64,000 nucleotides of DNA, from the NCBI GenBank assembly GCA_003956705.1, contig QZCP01000070.1, positions 1 to 64,000 on the forward strand. The letters run 5' to 3'. The notes beneath the pieces are model-generated. The model ran no database searches, was not told where the DNA came from, and was given only the letters and a program-made list of their open reading frames with translations. The translations under genes were made by a program, and so were the position numbers. This document shows, one piece after another, positions 38,778 to 50,436 of this stretch (its first letter is position 1; each line of letters opens with the position of its first letter). The stretch is from Brevipalpus yothersi (lineage: Eukaryota > Arthropoda > Arachnida > Trombidiformes > Tenuipalpidae).

Positions 38778-39538
38778 TCATATATCACGAAAAACCAAAA
38801 TATCATGGTGGGGATTACTGTTGACAAAATCATCAACATCCGGGAAAAATAACATATTAGATAGAAAAACGTGAGCTCTGACTGGTGTTTCCTCCTCATT
38901 AATTTTTTCCAATGAGCTTTGATAAGACGAGATGTCAGTCAATATAATTTTGCTACTTTTCCCACATCGATTGATGTGCAAAGCCTCGAATCTGTTTGAT
39001 AAAAGATCTGGAAGTTGTTCGGAATCGTTTTTTTTCAAATGTGTAGACAGATTGTGTTGATGCATTCATACTGAAAGGCAATTGATCTATCAATACGACT
39101 GTATGATTAGAGTTGGTCACCTACTGTGGAAATCCAGACAAATTTATGAAACCACCACGGAGAATGGAAACATTTGTGGTACATCGCTTCTCTCTCCTCA
39201 CGAAATCATTTACTAATTCATGGAAATCTATAAAATTGGAAGTTCCATTCCTCCACTTATAAATAATGGAAGATTTTGAGCGAAGCCAAAATCCCCTGTG
39301 AAAAAAGATGGAGTTGGACACCCAATTATTATTCGGAATGAAGTACAATCAATGAATATACTAAACCTTTCATAAGAACCATGGCCAAGCTTAATGAGTC
39401 AAGTGGATCCTTTTTGAGTAGTCGAGATGCTTCTTCATTCCAGACTTTGCTGACTAATCGACACTGATGAACATCTGAATCTGGAAGATAGATCAGAATA
39501 TTTCTCACTACATATGGTTGCAAAAATAGAGTGTCCAT
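38778..39538 (-). pseudogene. F-box array copy A, broken
   Basis: The F-box exon begins at 39538 (MDTLFLQPYVVRNILIYLP, then VHQCRLVSKVWNEEASRLL), nearly the same as intact members. A CACAG acceptor near 39298 opens the second exon. That exon meets a stop at 39121, continues in another frame (VVLIDQL) and then in a third (HINRCGKSSKIILTD, about 38990-38930). It ends at 38778, before the conserved KWKSVDALSITFAG region. I found no phase-2 donor that would restore the first junction. It is a truncated, frameshifted member. Confidence 0.8.
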
Positions 39539-39824
39539 GATGTTTGTTGACACGAAATTGGGGAAGGAATGTTGATTATTGAATGTAAACTTCAACAATC
39601 TCATCAGCCACAATGAAATGATCCTTTCTCAATCTTCAGTATTTTCCATAGACGTTGACATATTCATTGAAATCCAAGCCACATGATTCTTAGAAGTCAA
39701 GGGGAAATTTATTCGACCTTTGACCGATGAATTTTAGCAATCAAAATTCGTAATCATACCACCAGGATTTGTTTGATCAGAAGTGTATATTCAGTGACTT
39801 GATTCGTGATTGTTAATTCTGCTA

Positions 39825-40010
39825 ATGGAGATGAAACTTGTATTCTGAAGGAAGCATCGGCAAGACTCAGATCGAGATTTAATGATTTTGATTTAACTCT
39901 TCAAGTTGAAGAGTGCAGAGAAGAGATGGACGATTGTAGTCAATGTCAGTCCTCGAATTGATTCATAATTAAAAGCAAAAATTTTAATAAAAACCATGAA
40001 GCTCTCATGG
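39825..40010 (+). pseudogene. zinc transporter 3'-end fragment 1
   Basis: Plus-strand copy of the last about 40 codons and start of the 3' UTR of the ZnT gene (parent 35480-35640). The reading LTLQVEECREEMDDCSQCQ and stop are kept, with a few substitutions. There is no upstream exon, so it cannot encode a transporter. Confidence 0.88.
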
Positions 40011-40239
40011 ATAAGTTGCCCGTATACTCGTTATATGGACCACTTTTCGATCATACATATATATCACAAAATTTTGACACATGTTTCCCTCAGTTGGACA
40101 GAAACTTGGATCCATATTGACTCGTTGCTGTGGTCATCTTTCTATCTTCAACTAAAATAGTAGATGAAAAGATGATCAAAGATCTTTCGAAGTTGTGGAG
40201 AGTTTGAGACTGATATTACCATGATGAAATTCAAACGAT

Positions 40240-40244
40240 AGAGA

Positions 40245-40293
<49 letters not shown>
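40240..40293. repeat. (GA)n microsatellite
   Basis: GA run of about 54 bp with one CA interruption near 40257. Confidence 0.95.
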
Positions 40294-40296
<3 letters not shown>

Positions 40297-40885
40297 CAAA
40301 TTCAGGGGAGTGAAAGTGGAAAAGATAGAAACGATCGATCGCACTCAAAATAATTAAGCGTTTGAAGAGCCATGACAATCAGGATCCGAAAAATTCGTAC
40401 ACAAGATGAGAGAATAGTTTTCGTTGGATATACAGTATACAATTTCGAGGTCAGCAGATTGTGCCTCTCATGAAAGCCTCTTAAGTGGGGTCTCATCCTT
40501 CAACCAAGAATTTTTCTTTTTTTTGATGATTTCTATGAATGATCGGAAGCTCTTCTCTTCGAGAATACTCGCAGGTTCATCACTGCATATTATTTTGTTT
40601 CTGATCGGATAGAAAAATTTGCTCAAAATTCTGAAATATCGCGTCAAGTGATAAGTTTGAAAACCATACGACTGTATTCATGAATACATATTGTGATACA
40701 ATAAATTGGATGAATGTTACCATTATCCATGCATTAAATTAACAATGTTATATCATATTAATCAGTTGATTTCATATTAATTCGATTGCACATTATACTG
40801 AACAAATTGAACCTCATCATATTAAATCTTACTCTATACTGAGTTAATTACACTCATCATATTATTAATAGTCATACTATAACAT
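40294..40885. other. intergenic DNA ending in an AT-rich repeat-like stretch
   Basis: No gene is visible. From about 40700 the sequence becomes AT-rich, with recurring ATATTAAT, CATCATATTA and TATACTGA words, and runs into the assembly gap. This suggests that a short tandem or satellite-like repeat broke the assembly. Confidence 0.5.
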
Positions 40886-41554
40886 NNNNNNNNNNNNNNN
40901 NNNNNNNNNNNNNNNNNNNNNNNNNNNNNNNNNNNNNNNNNNNNNNNNNNNNNNNNNNNNNNNNNNNNNNNNNNNNNNNNNNNNNNNNNNNNNNNNNNNN
41001 NNNNNNNNNNNNNNNNNNNNNNNNNNNNNNNNNNNNNNNNNNNNNNNNNNNNNNNNNNNNNNNNNNNNNNNNNNNNNNNNNNNNNNNNNNNNNNNNNNNN
41101 NNNNNNNNNNNNNNNNNNNNNNNNNNNNNNNNNNNNNNNNNNNNNNNNNNNNNNNNNNNNNNNNNNNNNNNNNNNNNNNNNNNNNNNNNNNNNNNNNNNN
41201 NNNNNNNNNNNNNNNNNNNNNNNNNNNNNNNNNNNNNNNNNNNNNNNNNNNNNNNNNNNNNNNNNNNNNNNNNNNNNNNNNNNNNNNNNNNNNNNNNNNN
41301 NNNNNNNNNNNNNNNNNNNNNNNNNNNNNNNNNNNNNNNNNNNNNNNNNNNNNNNNNNNNNNNNNNNNNNNNNNNNNNNNNNNNNNNNNNNNNNNNNNNN
41401 NNNNNNNNNNNNNNNNNNNNNNNNNNNNNNNNNNNNNNNNNNNNNNNNNNNNNNNNNNNNNNNNNNNNNNNNNNNNNNNNNNNNNNNNNNNNNNNNNNNN
41501 NNNNNNNNNNNNNNNNNNNNNNNNNNNNNNNNNNNNNNNNNNNNNNNNNNNNNN
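40886..41554. other. assembly gap (669 Ns)
   Basis: All bases are N. The flanks on both sides are AT-rich with similar words, consistent with an unresolved repeat. A further array member or ZnT fragment could be hidden here. Confidence 1.
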
Positions 41555-41804
41555 ACACAGAATCAAATATACTATATTTATCATGTTATATCGTATCTCT
41601 ACGCTCTCAAGATTGTATTGTGGAAGATTTCATCTCTACTAGACAGGACTCGGAAGAATGGAAATACGATATAATGTGTATTTGAAATATACTTGAAATA
41701 TTCAAAATACTATATGATATTAGAAATAAAAACCAATAAAACAATATACCAAACCAAATATAGCAAAACATCATCAAAATATCTTACTTGGATCAACTGA
41801 ATAA

Positions 41805-43023
41805 TCAAACTTTGACCAAGTGTAAAGTCAAATCAGCACCAGCTACGGTGTCATACGTTGGAATGTGGAGCAGAGTCAGCTTAGGAAATTCATCTTTGAA
41901 AATTTCGGAGACTTTGCTTATTCCGAGCTCACAGATATTCCTTTCTTCAGGACGGTGAACGAAGAACAAAAATCCAACTGTTCTTTCATTGACTTCGAAA
42001 TCCAAATTTCTCTTAAAATTGTCCAGCTTGGAGTAGAAGATTCTTTCTTTCTCTTCTGCTTCAAGATCAGCTTGCCATTCTCTTCTCTTGAAAAAATTGA
42101 AAATTGCTGATTTGATCTCCTTACCTGCAAAAAAGATAATCACCCCATCAACACTCTTCCATTTTTTATTCTTGTCAATGATGGATAGGCCACGGTTACC
42201 AGGAGTTCTCAACACTCCACCGGAAACATCCCAAGGAAGTACATTTAAGTGTCTGTTGGGGTCCATTTCCAACATTTGGAGAGCGAGACTTAAAAAACCA
42301 CGAACAAATGTCAGTTTAACCGTGCGCAGAGTAATAATAGCTTTGACTGGTGTTTCTTCGCAACTGAGAATGAAATTCTCGCTCTGATCAGCCATATCTT
42401 GAACGATAATCCTGTTGCTTGAGCCGCATCGATCGATATGCACAATTTCAGAGCTGATCTCAATAGTACATGGTCGTTGTCTTTCGATATCGTCTCTTGC
42501 GAATGGGTTAGAAGGTTGTGTTGATGGGTGCAGCTCGATAGGCTCATGACCTATCAACACAACTTGATTACGACTGGAGATTTCATCGAAAATGTGTTCA
42601 CCCCGACTACTATAGCAGAGAAATGAAACATTTGCAGTACATTTTCTCTCCCTCGCTTCGAAAGTGTTCACTAATTCCACTTCGTCGACTTCTCTTTCTG
42701 GATAAGAGGTAACATTCTTCCGCTTGAGAACGAGAAGCCGTGAAATAGAAGGAGGAGGCCCTCTGAAACAAAAGAAGAAGAGTTTGAGGGGCAATTGTTT
42801 TTCTAAAAAAAGTGTATGATATCGTCATTGTATATTCTTACTCATTCTGGAAGTATATTTTTACAATACTGCAGGAGTCAAATTTCTGTAGATTCTCTTT
42901 TAATTGTCGAGAGGCTTTTTCGTTCCAAAGTTTGCTGACCAATACACATCGATGAAGATCTGAATCTGGAAGATGTGAAATGATTTCTCCGACCAAAAGA
43001 GGATTAGAAAACACTTGATCCAT
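41805..43023 (-). CDS. F-box array gene B
   Basis: Two exons, 43023-42842 and 42762-41805, spliced in phase 2 across a 79-bp intron; about 379 residues. Residues 1-50 form an F-box-like helix set: NPLLVGEIISHLPDSDLHRCVLVSKLWNEKASR. F-box proteins normally bind SKP1 and bring substrates to an SCF ubiquitin ligase. The remaining about 320 residues carry the array's own conserved features. These are RKCTANVSFL, HIDRCGSSNRIIV, a GGVLRTPGNRGLSIIDKN strand, KWKSVDGVIIFFAGKEIKSAIFNF and a C-terminal ADLTLHLVKV. It is the most divergent intact member. An upstream in-frame ATG at 43092 exists, but 43023 aligns with the start of the other copies. Confidence 0.75.
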
Positions 43024-43242
43024 GCATTGATGAATATGGGAATTTTCAGGATCATTATTTCTAAAGAAAGAAATTGAAAATTTGTTGCCCATGATGATAC
43101 ACTGATACAAAGTTAGAAGAAAAATGTTAAACGCAAACTTCAACAACTGAGAGTAATTGAGGAAGAGAAGCAAGGAGAAAGTAAATGACAAGCTCAAAAT
43201 TTTGTCTGTATTGGTAGCACTTGAATTAATACCAGAAACCAA

Positions 43243-44577
43243 TTCTTTGATCCCAAAATCACAATTCTAATCAATTCACCATGTTTCTAGAGATTTCCAC
43301 AACAAGCTAGAAATGAGCGTCACCACTGAGGTACTTGAATGATTCAGTTATTTTCAAAACACAATGCAATATTCCTTGGTGATAATCTTCCAAAACGATC
43401 ATTCAGTTGATCAAGGAGCAGTAAGTGATCGATTAGTTTCTCAAAATACACATTGAATGATTAGTTGCTTTATTATCATGGAAAAAAGGAGAAGAAAAAT
43501 TCTTCTTTGCTAAATCTCTCGACATTTGATTCAAGATTTACCGGACTAAGCACTCGACTTCAGTTTTTAGTAAAGATTAATTTTTTTCCTTCCAAAAAAT
43601 CTATTTTTTCAATCTAAACATGGAGCATTGATCGATCTCTCTATGATCTATCAGGACAATAATCTTTTTCCATCCCAAAAATTTATTAATAAAGTGAATG
43701 TTGAAATATTCATCGATGCTTTGACTGTATGATTCCTGAATATCGAACGAAAAATTTTACCTGAAACTGGTGAATTTTTCTCTTCAACATAAGAAATCTA
43801 CAAGATTCCAAAATTCAATCTGCAGACACCAATGTTTTCCGTTTATCAGTGATAAAGTCATGTTGTGTTACTTGCACCAGAAGAGCAGGATCAAGTGAGG
43901 AAGAAAAAAATCATATGATATTGCTTGCTGTAGAGTGTAGCTAAGTTGGTAATTTTTTAAATTGTGTGAGTTTGTTTTTGGTACCTCTCAGCTGTCGATG
44001 TTCAGCAACCACTACTCTTATCAATTCGAGCCAATATCGAGTGAACACGATTCTACGAAGAGAGAGAAAGAACCAAAATTTTCACTCGATTATCAGTACG
44101 AGAAATGTACATGTACATGTTGGTTATATTAGAAGCGTTCATGAAAGACACTTCTTAGCCATAATCAGAAAAAATGAAACATGAAAGACCTTGATTCGAT
44201 AAATTGCTCCAACAGACGTTTGAATCCATCTGGGATTGGAAAAAACGATGGGACAATAATCGGAAGAGGAGGTGTTAACGAAATTGAAGATAAACTGGAG
44301 ATCGCTGACTAAAGAGTAGACCAAAATATGCCGAGTTTGATTCGATCATGCCGATGTTACCATAGACGTGAAAAATGTGTGAAAGAAGAAGAGGAGAACA
44401 ATTCTTCGCGATACATAACGTAGCCCTCAATATTAATGTTGCTAAAGAAATGGGCAAGAAAAATATAATATTTAGCAGATTGAGAGTCACCCGAATCTAA
44501 AACTTATCAAGGTATTCCTAAAATTTTACAATTAAGGTGCAGTCAGAGACTCGAGAAGATACCCGAAAATCACAAAG
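43243..44577. other. spacer in F-box array
   Basis: Mostly unique AT-rich DNA. Small minus-strand frames at 44139-44490 might be the lost 3' half of copy C, but I cannot align them with confidence. A short ACATGT palindromic run lies at about 44107-44118. Confidence 0.5.
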
Positions 44578-45000
44578 TCAAGTAGAATTTGGGAATTTCC
44601 TAATGTAAGTCGTGATGGGGAAAGCGGTTGACAAAAATATCATCATAAGGGGAAATAGCCTACAACAATAAAGAAAAATATAAGCTTTGACCAGTGTTTC
44701 CTCTCCACCATGATTCAGAATCAGGCTATCGAATAATAAAAATTCAGTTATTGTAATTCTGCTACTTGTTCCACATCGATCGATGTGCAAAGCCTCGGGA
44801 CTGATGTCCAAACGATCTGGAGGCTCTCTGAAATTGTTCCTTTTCGGTGGGTTGAGATGTGTTGATGGATATAAACTCGAAGATGGCCAGTCTATCATTA
44901 CAACTATACTATTGCAAATTTTCACTTCCAGTGGAAACCTAAACAAACGATAACTACCACAGGGAATGGGAACATTTGCATTTATCTTCCTTATTACTGC
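44578..45000 (-). pseudogene. F-box array copy C, fragment
   Basis: Only the middle of the second exon is recognisable: a RKINANVPI stretch, VVMIDWPSSSLYPSTHL, then EALHIDRCGTSSRITI and GGEETLVKAYIFL, matching the family in order. There is no F-box exon and no KWKSVDALSI half; the frame ends at 44578. Confidence 0.75.
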
Positions 45001-45699
45001 TTAGACAGATGAGATATTTCATTGAGAATTCTTTATCATCTAGATTTGGCTTTACGCTTCTCGGATCTGACCAATCTGTTACAATCACTCGATGATGTAT
45101 ACCGATTGATATGGAAGGCTTCAAAAACGATTAGAACCAAGATCTCACGATAGTTAATCAGCTCGTTAGGAATTTTGGTTACTTCTGGCTCTTGGAGAAA
45201 TGCAACTCAGTATATCACTATCATTACTGTTGGATAGTTGGAATGAAAGTTTACCAAATTTCTACAGTGGTTAGGTCCTCTATAAAAAATGAACGATATA
45301 TTTGGAATGCATTACGTTCCTCGGTTACAAAAGTCTGGCAACAATTTACGCCGGTCAGAATAAATCTTTGCAAAGTAGTTGGATGCTTGCTTGAAATAAT
45401 GAGTTTTGTCGTGAGTATATGGGAGCCTAAGACAGTTGGGAGAATGGAGAGGCGAATCAAAAAGAGAGAAGAATTGAGTAGTTGTGACAGAATAGTATCA
45501 AAATTACGGATTTTATTGCTTACTCAACAAATCCTTCCATGAAAGAACTGCACAAATCGAAAGTTAGGCACTTTTTCAGGTGTCTAGAAACTTCTTTATA
45601 CCAAACTTCGCTCACAAGTCGACACTGATGGAGATCAATTAAGAGTAGGTAAGAGAGAATTTTGTTCACTGAGTAAGGTTGAGAGACTACTTTTTCCAT
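45001..45699 (-). pseudogene. F-box array copy C', broken
   Basis: The F-box exon starts at 45699 (MEKVVSQPYSVNKILSYL, then LHQCRLVSEVWYKEVSRHL). Downstream pieces resemble gene D (CIPNISFIFYRG, EAFHINRYTS) but lie in different frames with stops between them. No C-terminal half is present. It is probably an old sibling of D. Confidence 0.75.
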
Positions 45700-45990
45700 G
45701 ATGATAATGATCGTATGAATGAAATGAATGTGGAGAGCGACGATGGATTGACGAAAATATGAGCAGAGTTTTGAATAGAAACTATCAAACTTCACAAGCT
45801 TGGAACTTTTCTGTTCTTACAAGCAATGTATATGTGTTTTGTGAGTGAGTAAATGTAACTGTAACTAATGAAAGGAGAGGAAGAAAGGAAGAGAGGGAGA
45901 GAGAGAGAGGAAAAGGAATCAACTTTTGAAGAAGTGAATAAAAGGGAATAAAAGAAGAGAAGTGAATAATCATGAATCAATGGTATCGTG

Positions 45991-46030
45991 ATCCCAGGCC
46001 AAGTTCTTGAAACTCCTACATCACTTATTA
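45991..46030. repeat. dispersed spacer repeat, copy 2
   Basis: Near-identical to 38667-38705. The sequence just before it (45915-45980, GAAGAAGTGAATAA type) matches 37785-37860. Confidence 0.7.
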
Positions 46031-46218
46031 TTCATGATATATTCAAGATTCATCGAAGGAAAACGATGAGCATGCAACGGTTCCGAGATTTATTTGCAAG
46101 GAAAACTCTCCGTAACGAACATTGCAGCCATCAACGTTTTTGATAAGATTGTCGATCTGATAAAAAATAAATTTTTTGATTAGCGATTTTTATTCAAAAA
46201 ACAATACTATTCTATATG

Positions 46219-47893
46219 CTATGCTAAATCATTCTCATCACATTTCCCATCGATTCGTATCAAATGCAAGCTGACATCCATAAAATCTATCAATTCGGTC
46301 ATACAAACACGAAGAAGAGGAAGTCTAGGGAATTTTTTTAGGATGAATTTAAGAGGTCGATTCAGATTAGAATCATCATAATGAAATCCAGAGATCAATC
46401 CAGAAGAGTAGATTGGTTTTCGCTTGAAGAAAAGAAATCCAAACGCTCTACCATCATCAATTCTTAAATCCAAATTCTTCATGAAATCCTCTAGATTGGA
46501 ATGGAAATTTTCATCCAGATTCTCATCGTCAATGTCAGGACTCCTGCGAAAATTAAAAACAGCTGACTTCACTTCTTCACCAGCGAAAGCAATGCTCATC
46601 GTCCCAGGATATTTGCGTTGTTGATTGTTGTCGATGAACGACGGACAGTCCCTGTAACCATTCAATCGTCCACCTGATATTTTGAGCGAATCATTTCTGA
46701 GGAGTGTATAAAAATCTGGTGGACACTGGACTAGAGAGTTGAAAAAAATAAGAGATTTAATAGGTGAGTCCTCATCAACAAGATGTGGCCTATGACCATT
46801 TGGATTTGACCAATCAGTGATGATAATTTTTATCTCTGATGTGTAGCGATTGATATGAAGAGCCTCCAAGCCAATACTGACAAATGTTTCATGTAAGCTG
46901 GTTTTCGCGAGAGGAAGCTCAAGAAATACTGTTTCTTGGTCCAACTTGAAAGAGTTTCTCTCAATCAGCACTACAGGATGGTGAAAGTTGATTCTTTCCA
47001 AATAATTACGATTGCTGCCAATAGCATCATAACAGATGAAAGAGACACATGGAATGCATCTCATTCCTCTGCCAAAAAAATCTTGTGCAAATTTCACATT
47101 AAGTCTGTTCTCATTTCGTACATGTGAGAGGTGAGAAGCCCGCTTGAAGTGTGCTAGAAAGAAAAATTGTAAGATTTTGGTGGTTAATTTACATTTAGAT
47201 GGGTGAAAGTATCAAATTACGATGAGGATATGCTTTCATTTGAGCAGAGAGCCAAATTCTTTTATCTCATCTTTTTCTTCCTCTTTTCAAATTGAAAATT
47301 TCAATATCCAAATGTGATATCAGACCTAGTAGTAGGATACATAGTTCAATAAGAAGAATCATTGCTTCCACACCTCGATGATTCAGGATGATTATCTGGT
47401 CTTGTAAACAGAATTTGCTGACATCTTCCTGACGTTTGCTTGAAAATAATACAAGACTATCGATCGAAAAAGAAGAAATCTCGATGATTGAAATTCTTAC
47501 ATTTCCATCTTGGTATCTCTTCACAGACTACTCTTGTTTCACAACAATAGGGATGATGGAAATTTGATTTTCATCAACAACAGGCTGTATTAATCAAATA
47601 TATCTTTCTTACCAGATAAGAATATATGATAACCATGAGACTCTCTATGAAAGAAGAGGAAAACACGAACAGTTATTAAGCGACAATCTATTAACAGTCA
47701 CATACTTTTCTACCTACCCAAGAAGACGATCCTCATAAAAAACGGAACAATAATCAATCGGATACTCTATCAGCTGTCTATAAGCTTCCTCATACCAAAC
47801 TTTGCTAATTAATTGACATCGTTGAACATCCTTAATTGGGAGAAAAGAGAGAATTTTTTGCACTAGAAAAGGATTTGAGACCACGTTCTCCAT
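46219..47893 (-). CDS. F-box array gene D, with a 32-nt mini-exon
   Basis: Exons 47893-47718, 47644-47613 and 47153-46219 make about 380 residues. The first exon is the F-box (MENVVSNPFLVQKILSFLP, VQRCQLISKVWYEEAYRQL) and has the same 176-nt length as in gene F. Joining exon 1 directly to the large exon is out of phase. The 32-nt exon, with TTCATAG acceptor and GTAAGA donor, restores the frame exactly. The C-terminal region has RCIPCVSFICYD, EALHINRYTSEIKIIITDWSNP, SIAFAGEEVKSAVFNF and DVSLHLIRI. It lacks part of the GGVW segment and is about as far from the E-I group as gene B. The 464-bp second intron contains a minus-strand open frame (47267-47524), possibly an older remnant. Confidence 0.6.
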
Positions 47894-48208
47894 GATCAAA
47901 ACAAAATCCAAAAAAATAAACAAACCATTTCCATTGAACACGCCCCCAGCATGCCGCGCCAAAAGTATCCAGTATTTTCAATGGAAATGCAACCCGATGC
48001 AATTGAATGATTTTGATTATCGAATTTTTAGATTATCGAAACAATTTTTATCAATGTTTTTGGGAAATACTTCACACAGTGATTCTGTTTTGCTTAACTT
48101 TTCAATTTTCTGCAGTTACATCATGATGATTTCATCTCGTTTCTTCTTTCAATGTACATTAAGATATTCAAGGAATGACAATTCAGAAATATCAATTGAG
48201 AAAAGTGA

Positions 48209-49403
48209 TCAAACTCTTATCAAATGTAAACTAAGATCTGCTTCTCCAAGAATGTATCTCATCGGAATGTGGATGATATTGATCTCAGGAAATTCCTTCC
48301 ATAAAAGTTCGAAAATTCCCTTCTCCTTAATGGAACTACGGTCCTTTCCCTTGTTAGGAGAAGAGTATTCTCCTTTCTTCTGGAGGATAAACACAAGCCC
48401 CAGGGTTCTATTATCGACCTCAAAATTCAAATTTCGCTTGAATTCATCCAATTTGGAACGAAAAATTTTCTTTTTCTCATCCATTTCGCAACCAGGTGAC
48501 CATTTCACATGAAAATTGAAGATGGCTGATTCTACCTCCTCGCCACCAAAAGTGATGCTCAATGCATCAACGGATTTCCATTTTCCATTTTTTTCAACGA
48601 TATCCAGACCACGCTTACCATTCCATACTCCTCCACCAGAAGCTTGCTGAGAATAGTGGTTAACGAAAGCATTATAGTTTTGGCCACGTGATTCATGAGT
48701 ATCAAGAAAAATATGGAATTTGGGTGGTGATTCATCATCATCGATATTTTCTAAAGTAACATCAGGATTTGACCAGTCAGTAATGAATATTCTAGTACTC
48801 GATCCACAACGATCAATATGCACTCCTTCCATATGATTCTGGGCCAAAATTTCACTCATAGAAGCCTCCTCATGATCATAGAAGGGAAGCGATCGAGGAC
48901 CTGAGACTGGCGTTGACGGTTTGAAGAAAAGATTCCCTCGATCTATTAGTACCGCTTCACGATTGAAGGAAGTATTCTGCTGATCAATCTTCATCCTCTC
49001 ATAGTCATAGGACAAAAGGGACAGATTAGTAGGGCATCGTTTTTTTTCTTTCTAAGAAATCCCTCAATTCTGCTTCAATATCTCCCCAGATAAGGCAACC
49101 ATTTCTCTTCAACATGGGACCTTGAATGGTGAAAACACCACTTCAAAAGAATGATTAAAACAGAACAATAAGTGATCAATAATCGTTAAAGGTTGAAAAA
49201 ATCGAGGGAATATTATTCAATATTTACCATTTATCTGAATGATTGACTGTTGAGAAACAGCACGTGTCAAGTGGACATTCCTTTAGCAGTCGAGAGGCTT
49301 CCTGATTACAGACTTCACTGACCAGTCGACATTGGTGAACATTTGGGCCTGGAAGATGGTTGAGAAAGTTTCTCACCACGTAAGGCTGCAAAAATATACG
49401 CAT
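48209..49403 (-). pseudogene. F-box array copy E, two frame faults
   Basis: The F-box exon (49403-49228) reads well but has Cys for the usual Trp in SEVCNQEASRLL. The second exon is full-length and strongly similar to F-I. However, the only acceptor near 49126 leaves one base too many, and an A8 run near 49045 has one A more than the frame needs. Each fault alone would end translation early. From 49015 on, the frame is open to the normal end (EADLSLHLIRV). It is a young pseudogene, or a gene with assembly errors, one of them in a homopolymer. Confidence 0.65.
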
Positions 49404-49499
49404 CGTTTTCATCATCAAATCGCAAATCACAAATTTACAGAGATAAACAATTGATATCAATCCGGATCGAAAGCGGGAAAAAGTGGCGTTTATTTGGAC

Positions 49500-49560
49500 A
49501 CATTGAGTGAGGCAAGGATACGTTAAAAGTATCGAGTATCTCTAACGTAATCGATTCACC
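49500..49560 (-). promoter_or_regulatory. conserved upstream block, copy E
   Basis: Block containing AAAAGTATCGAGTATCTCTA followed by ACGTAATCGATT (plus-strand reading), about 100 bp upstream of the start of copy E. The same block precedes F, G, H and I, at 77-86 bp. In E about 30 bases are inserted before it. Confidence 0.5.
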
Positions 49561-49569
49561 ATAATTTCC

Positions 49570-50436
49570 GGTTTGATCAGATAATTTGCCAAGTTGACAT
49601 AATTGATTACACAACAGTTAAGATTTAATCTTCATTTTTCATTCATTGAAAGTTTTTGTGAGCAATTGAGATTAAAAATGATGAGCTTAATTTTTTCATC
49701 TTTTTTTCGATTAAAAAAAATAGAGGAGACAACTCAAAAGTAACCTTTCTGCGATTAACAGAGTGTTATTAATTCCTGCTCGAGTTTTTTATCCGATTAC
49801 TATCTAATTTTCTCGAAAATATTCCAAACTTACGAAAATCATTGCTTCTGAATCGAGTAAGGATAAATTGCATCTTCCTTGATAAAAATAAGGCCAAACT
49901 GCTACAAGTTTTTCCCTGGATAGTGAAGAAATTATGTCGACTCCAAAGCACTTATCGGATCTATTATCCATTGTAATACATACATATCATTAATATGTAA
50001 TAATATTAGCAGTCGTGGGCGATTTCAAGGTCTTCCAGAGCTGCATTGATTATCTAAGTGTCAATTAGAACTTCGAAGGTGGTGGAATTAATTAAATCTG
50101 AGATTCATCGATTATACTCTCAATTTCCCTTGATGAATAATTTTCAATTTCCGCTTGACTCATTTTCGACCGTATTCTGTCTTCGTACATTCATGTAAAA
50201 ATGTTGTCAAATTTATTTGCTTCTAAAATTAATTACTCCAGCAACAACAATTTATTTGGAAGGCGAAAGAATTTGATTTTGTCTCTTCAAATGTAATTTC
50301 AAGTCATCAGTGCACACAAGATAGCAATCTTCTTCTGTGAATCGTTTTAAGACACCACTTTTCAATTATTTTCAATGTTCATTAAAATATGCGAGAGATG
50401 AAAATTCAAAAATATCAATTGAGAAAAAGATGGGAA
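49570..50436. other. array spacer
   Basis: AT-rich DNA homologous to the spacers after copies G, H and I. Shared landmarks include GCTTCTGAATCGAG and AATAAGGCCAAACTGCTACA near 49850-49905. It holds no gene. Confidence 0.65.

Noticed and set aside
40872..41584. Long open frames over the N run
   Set aside because: Translated Ns, not sequence.
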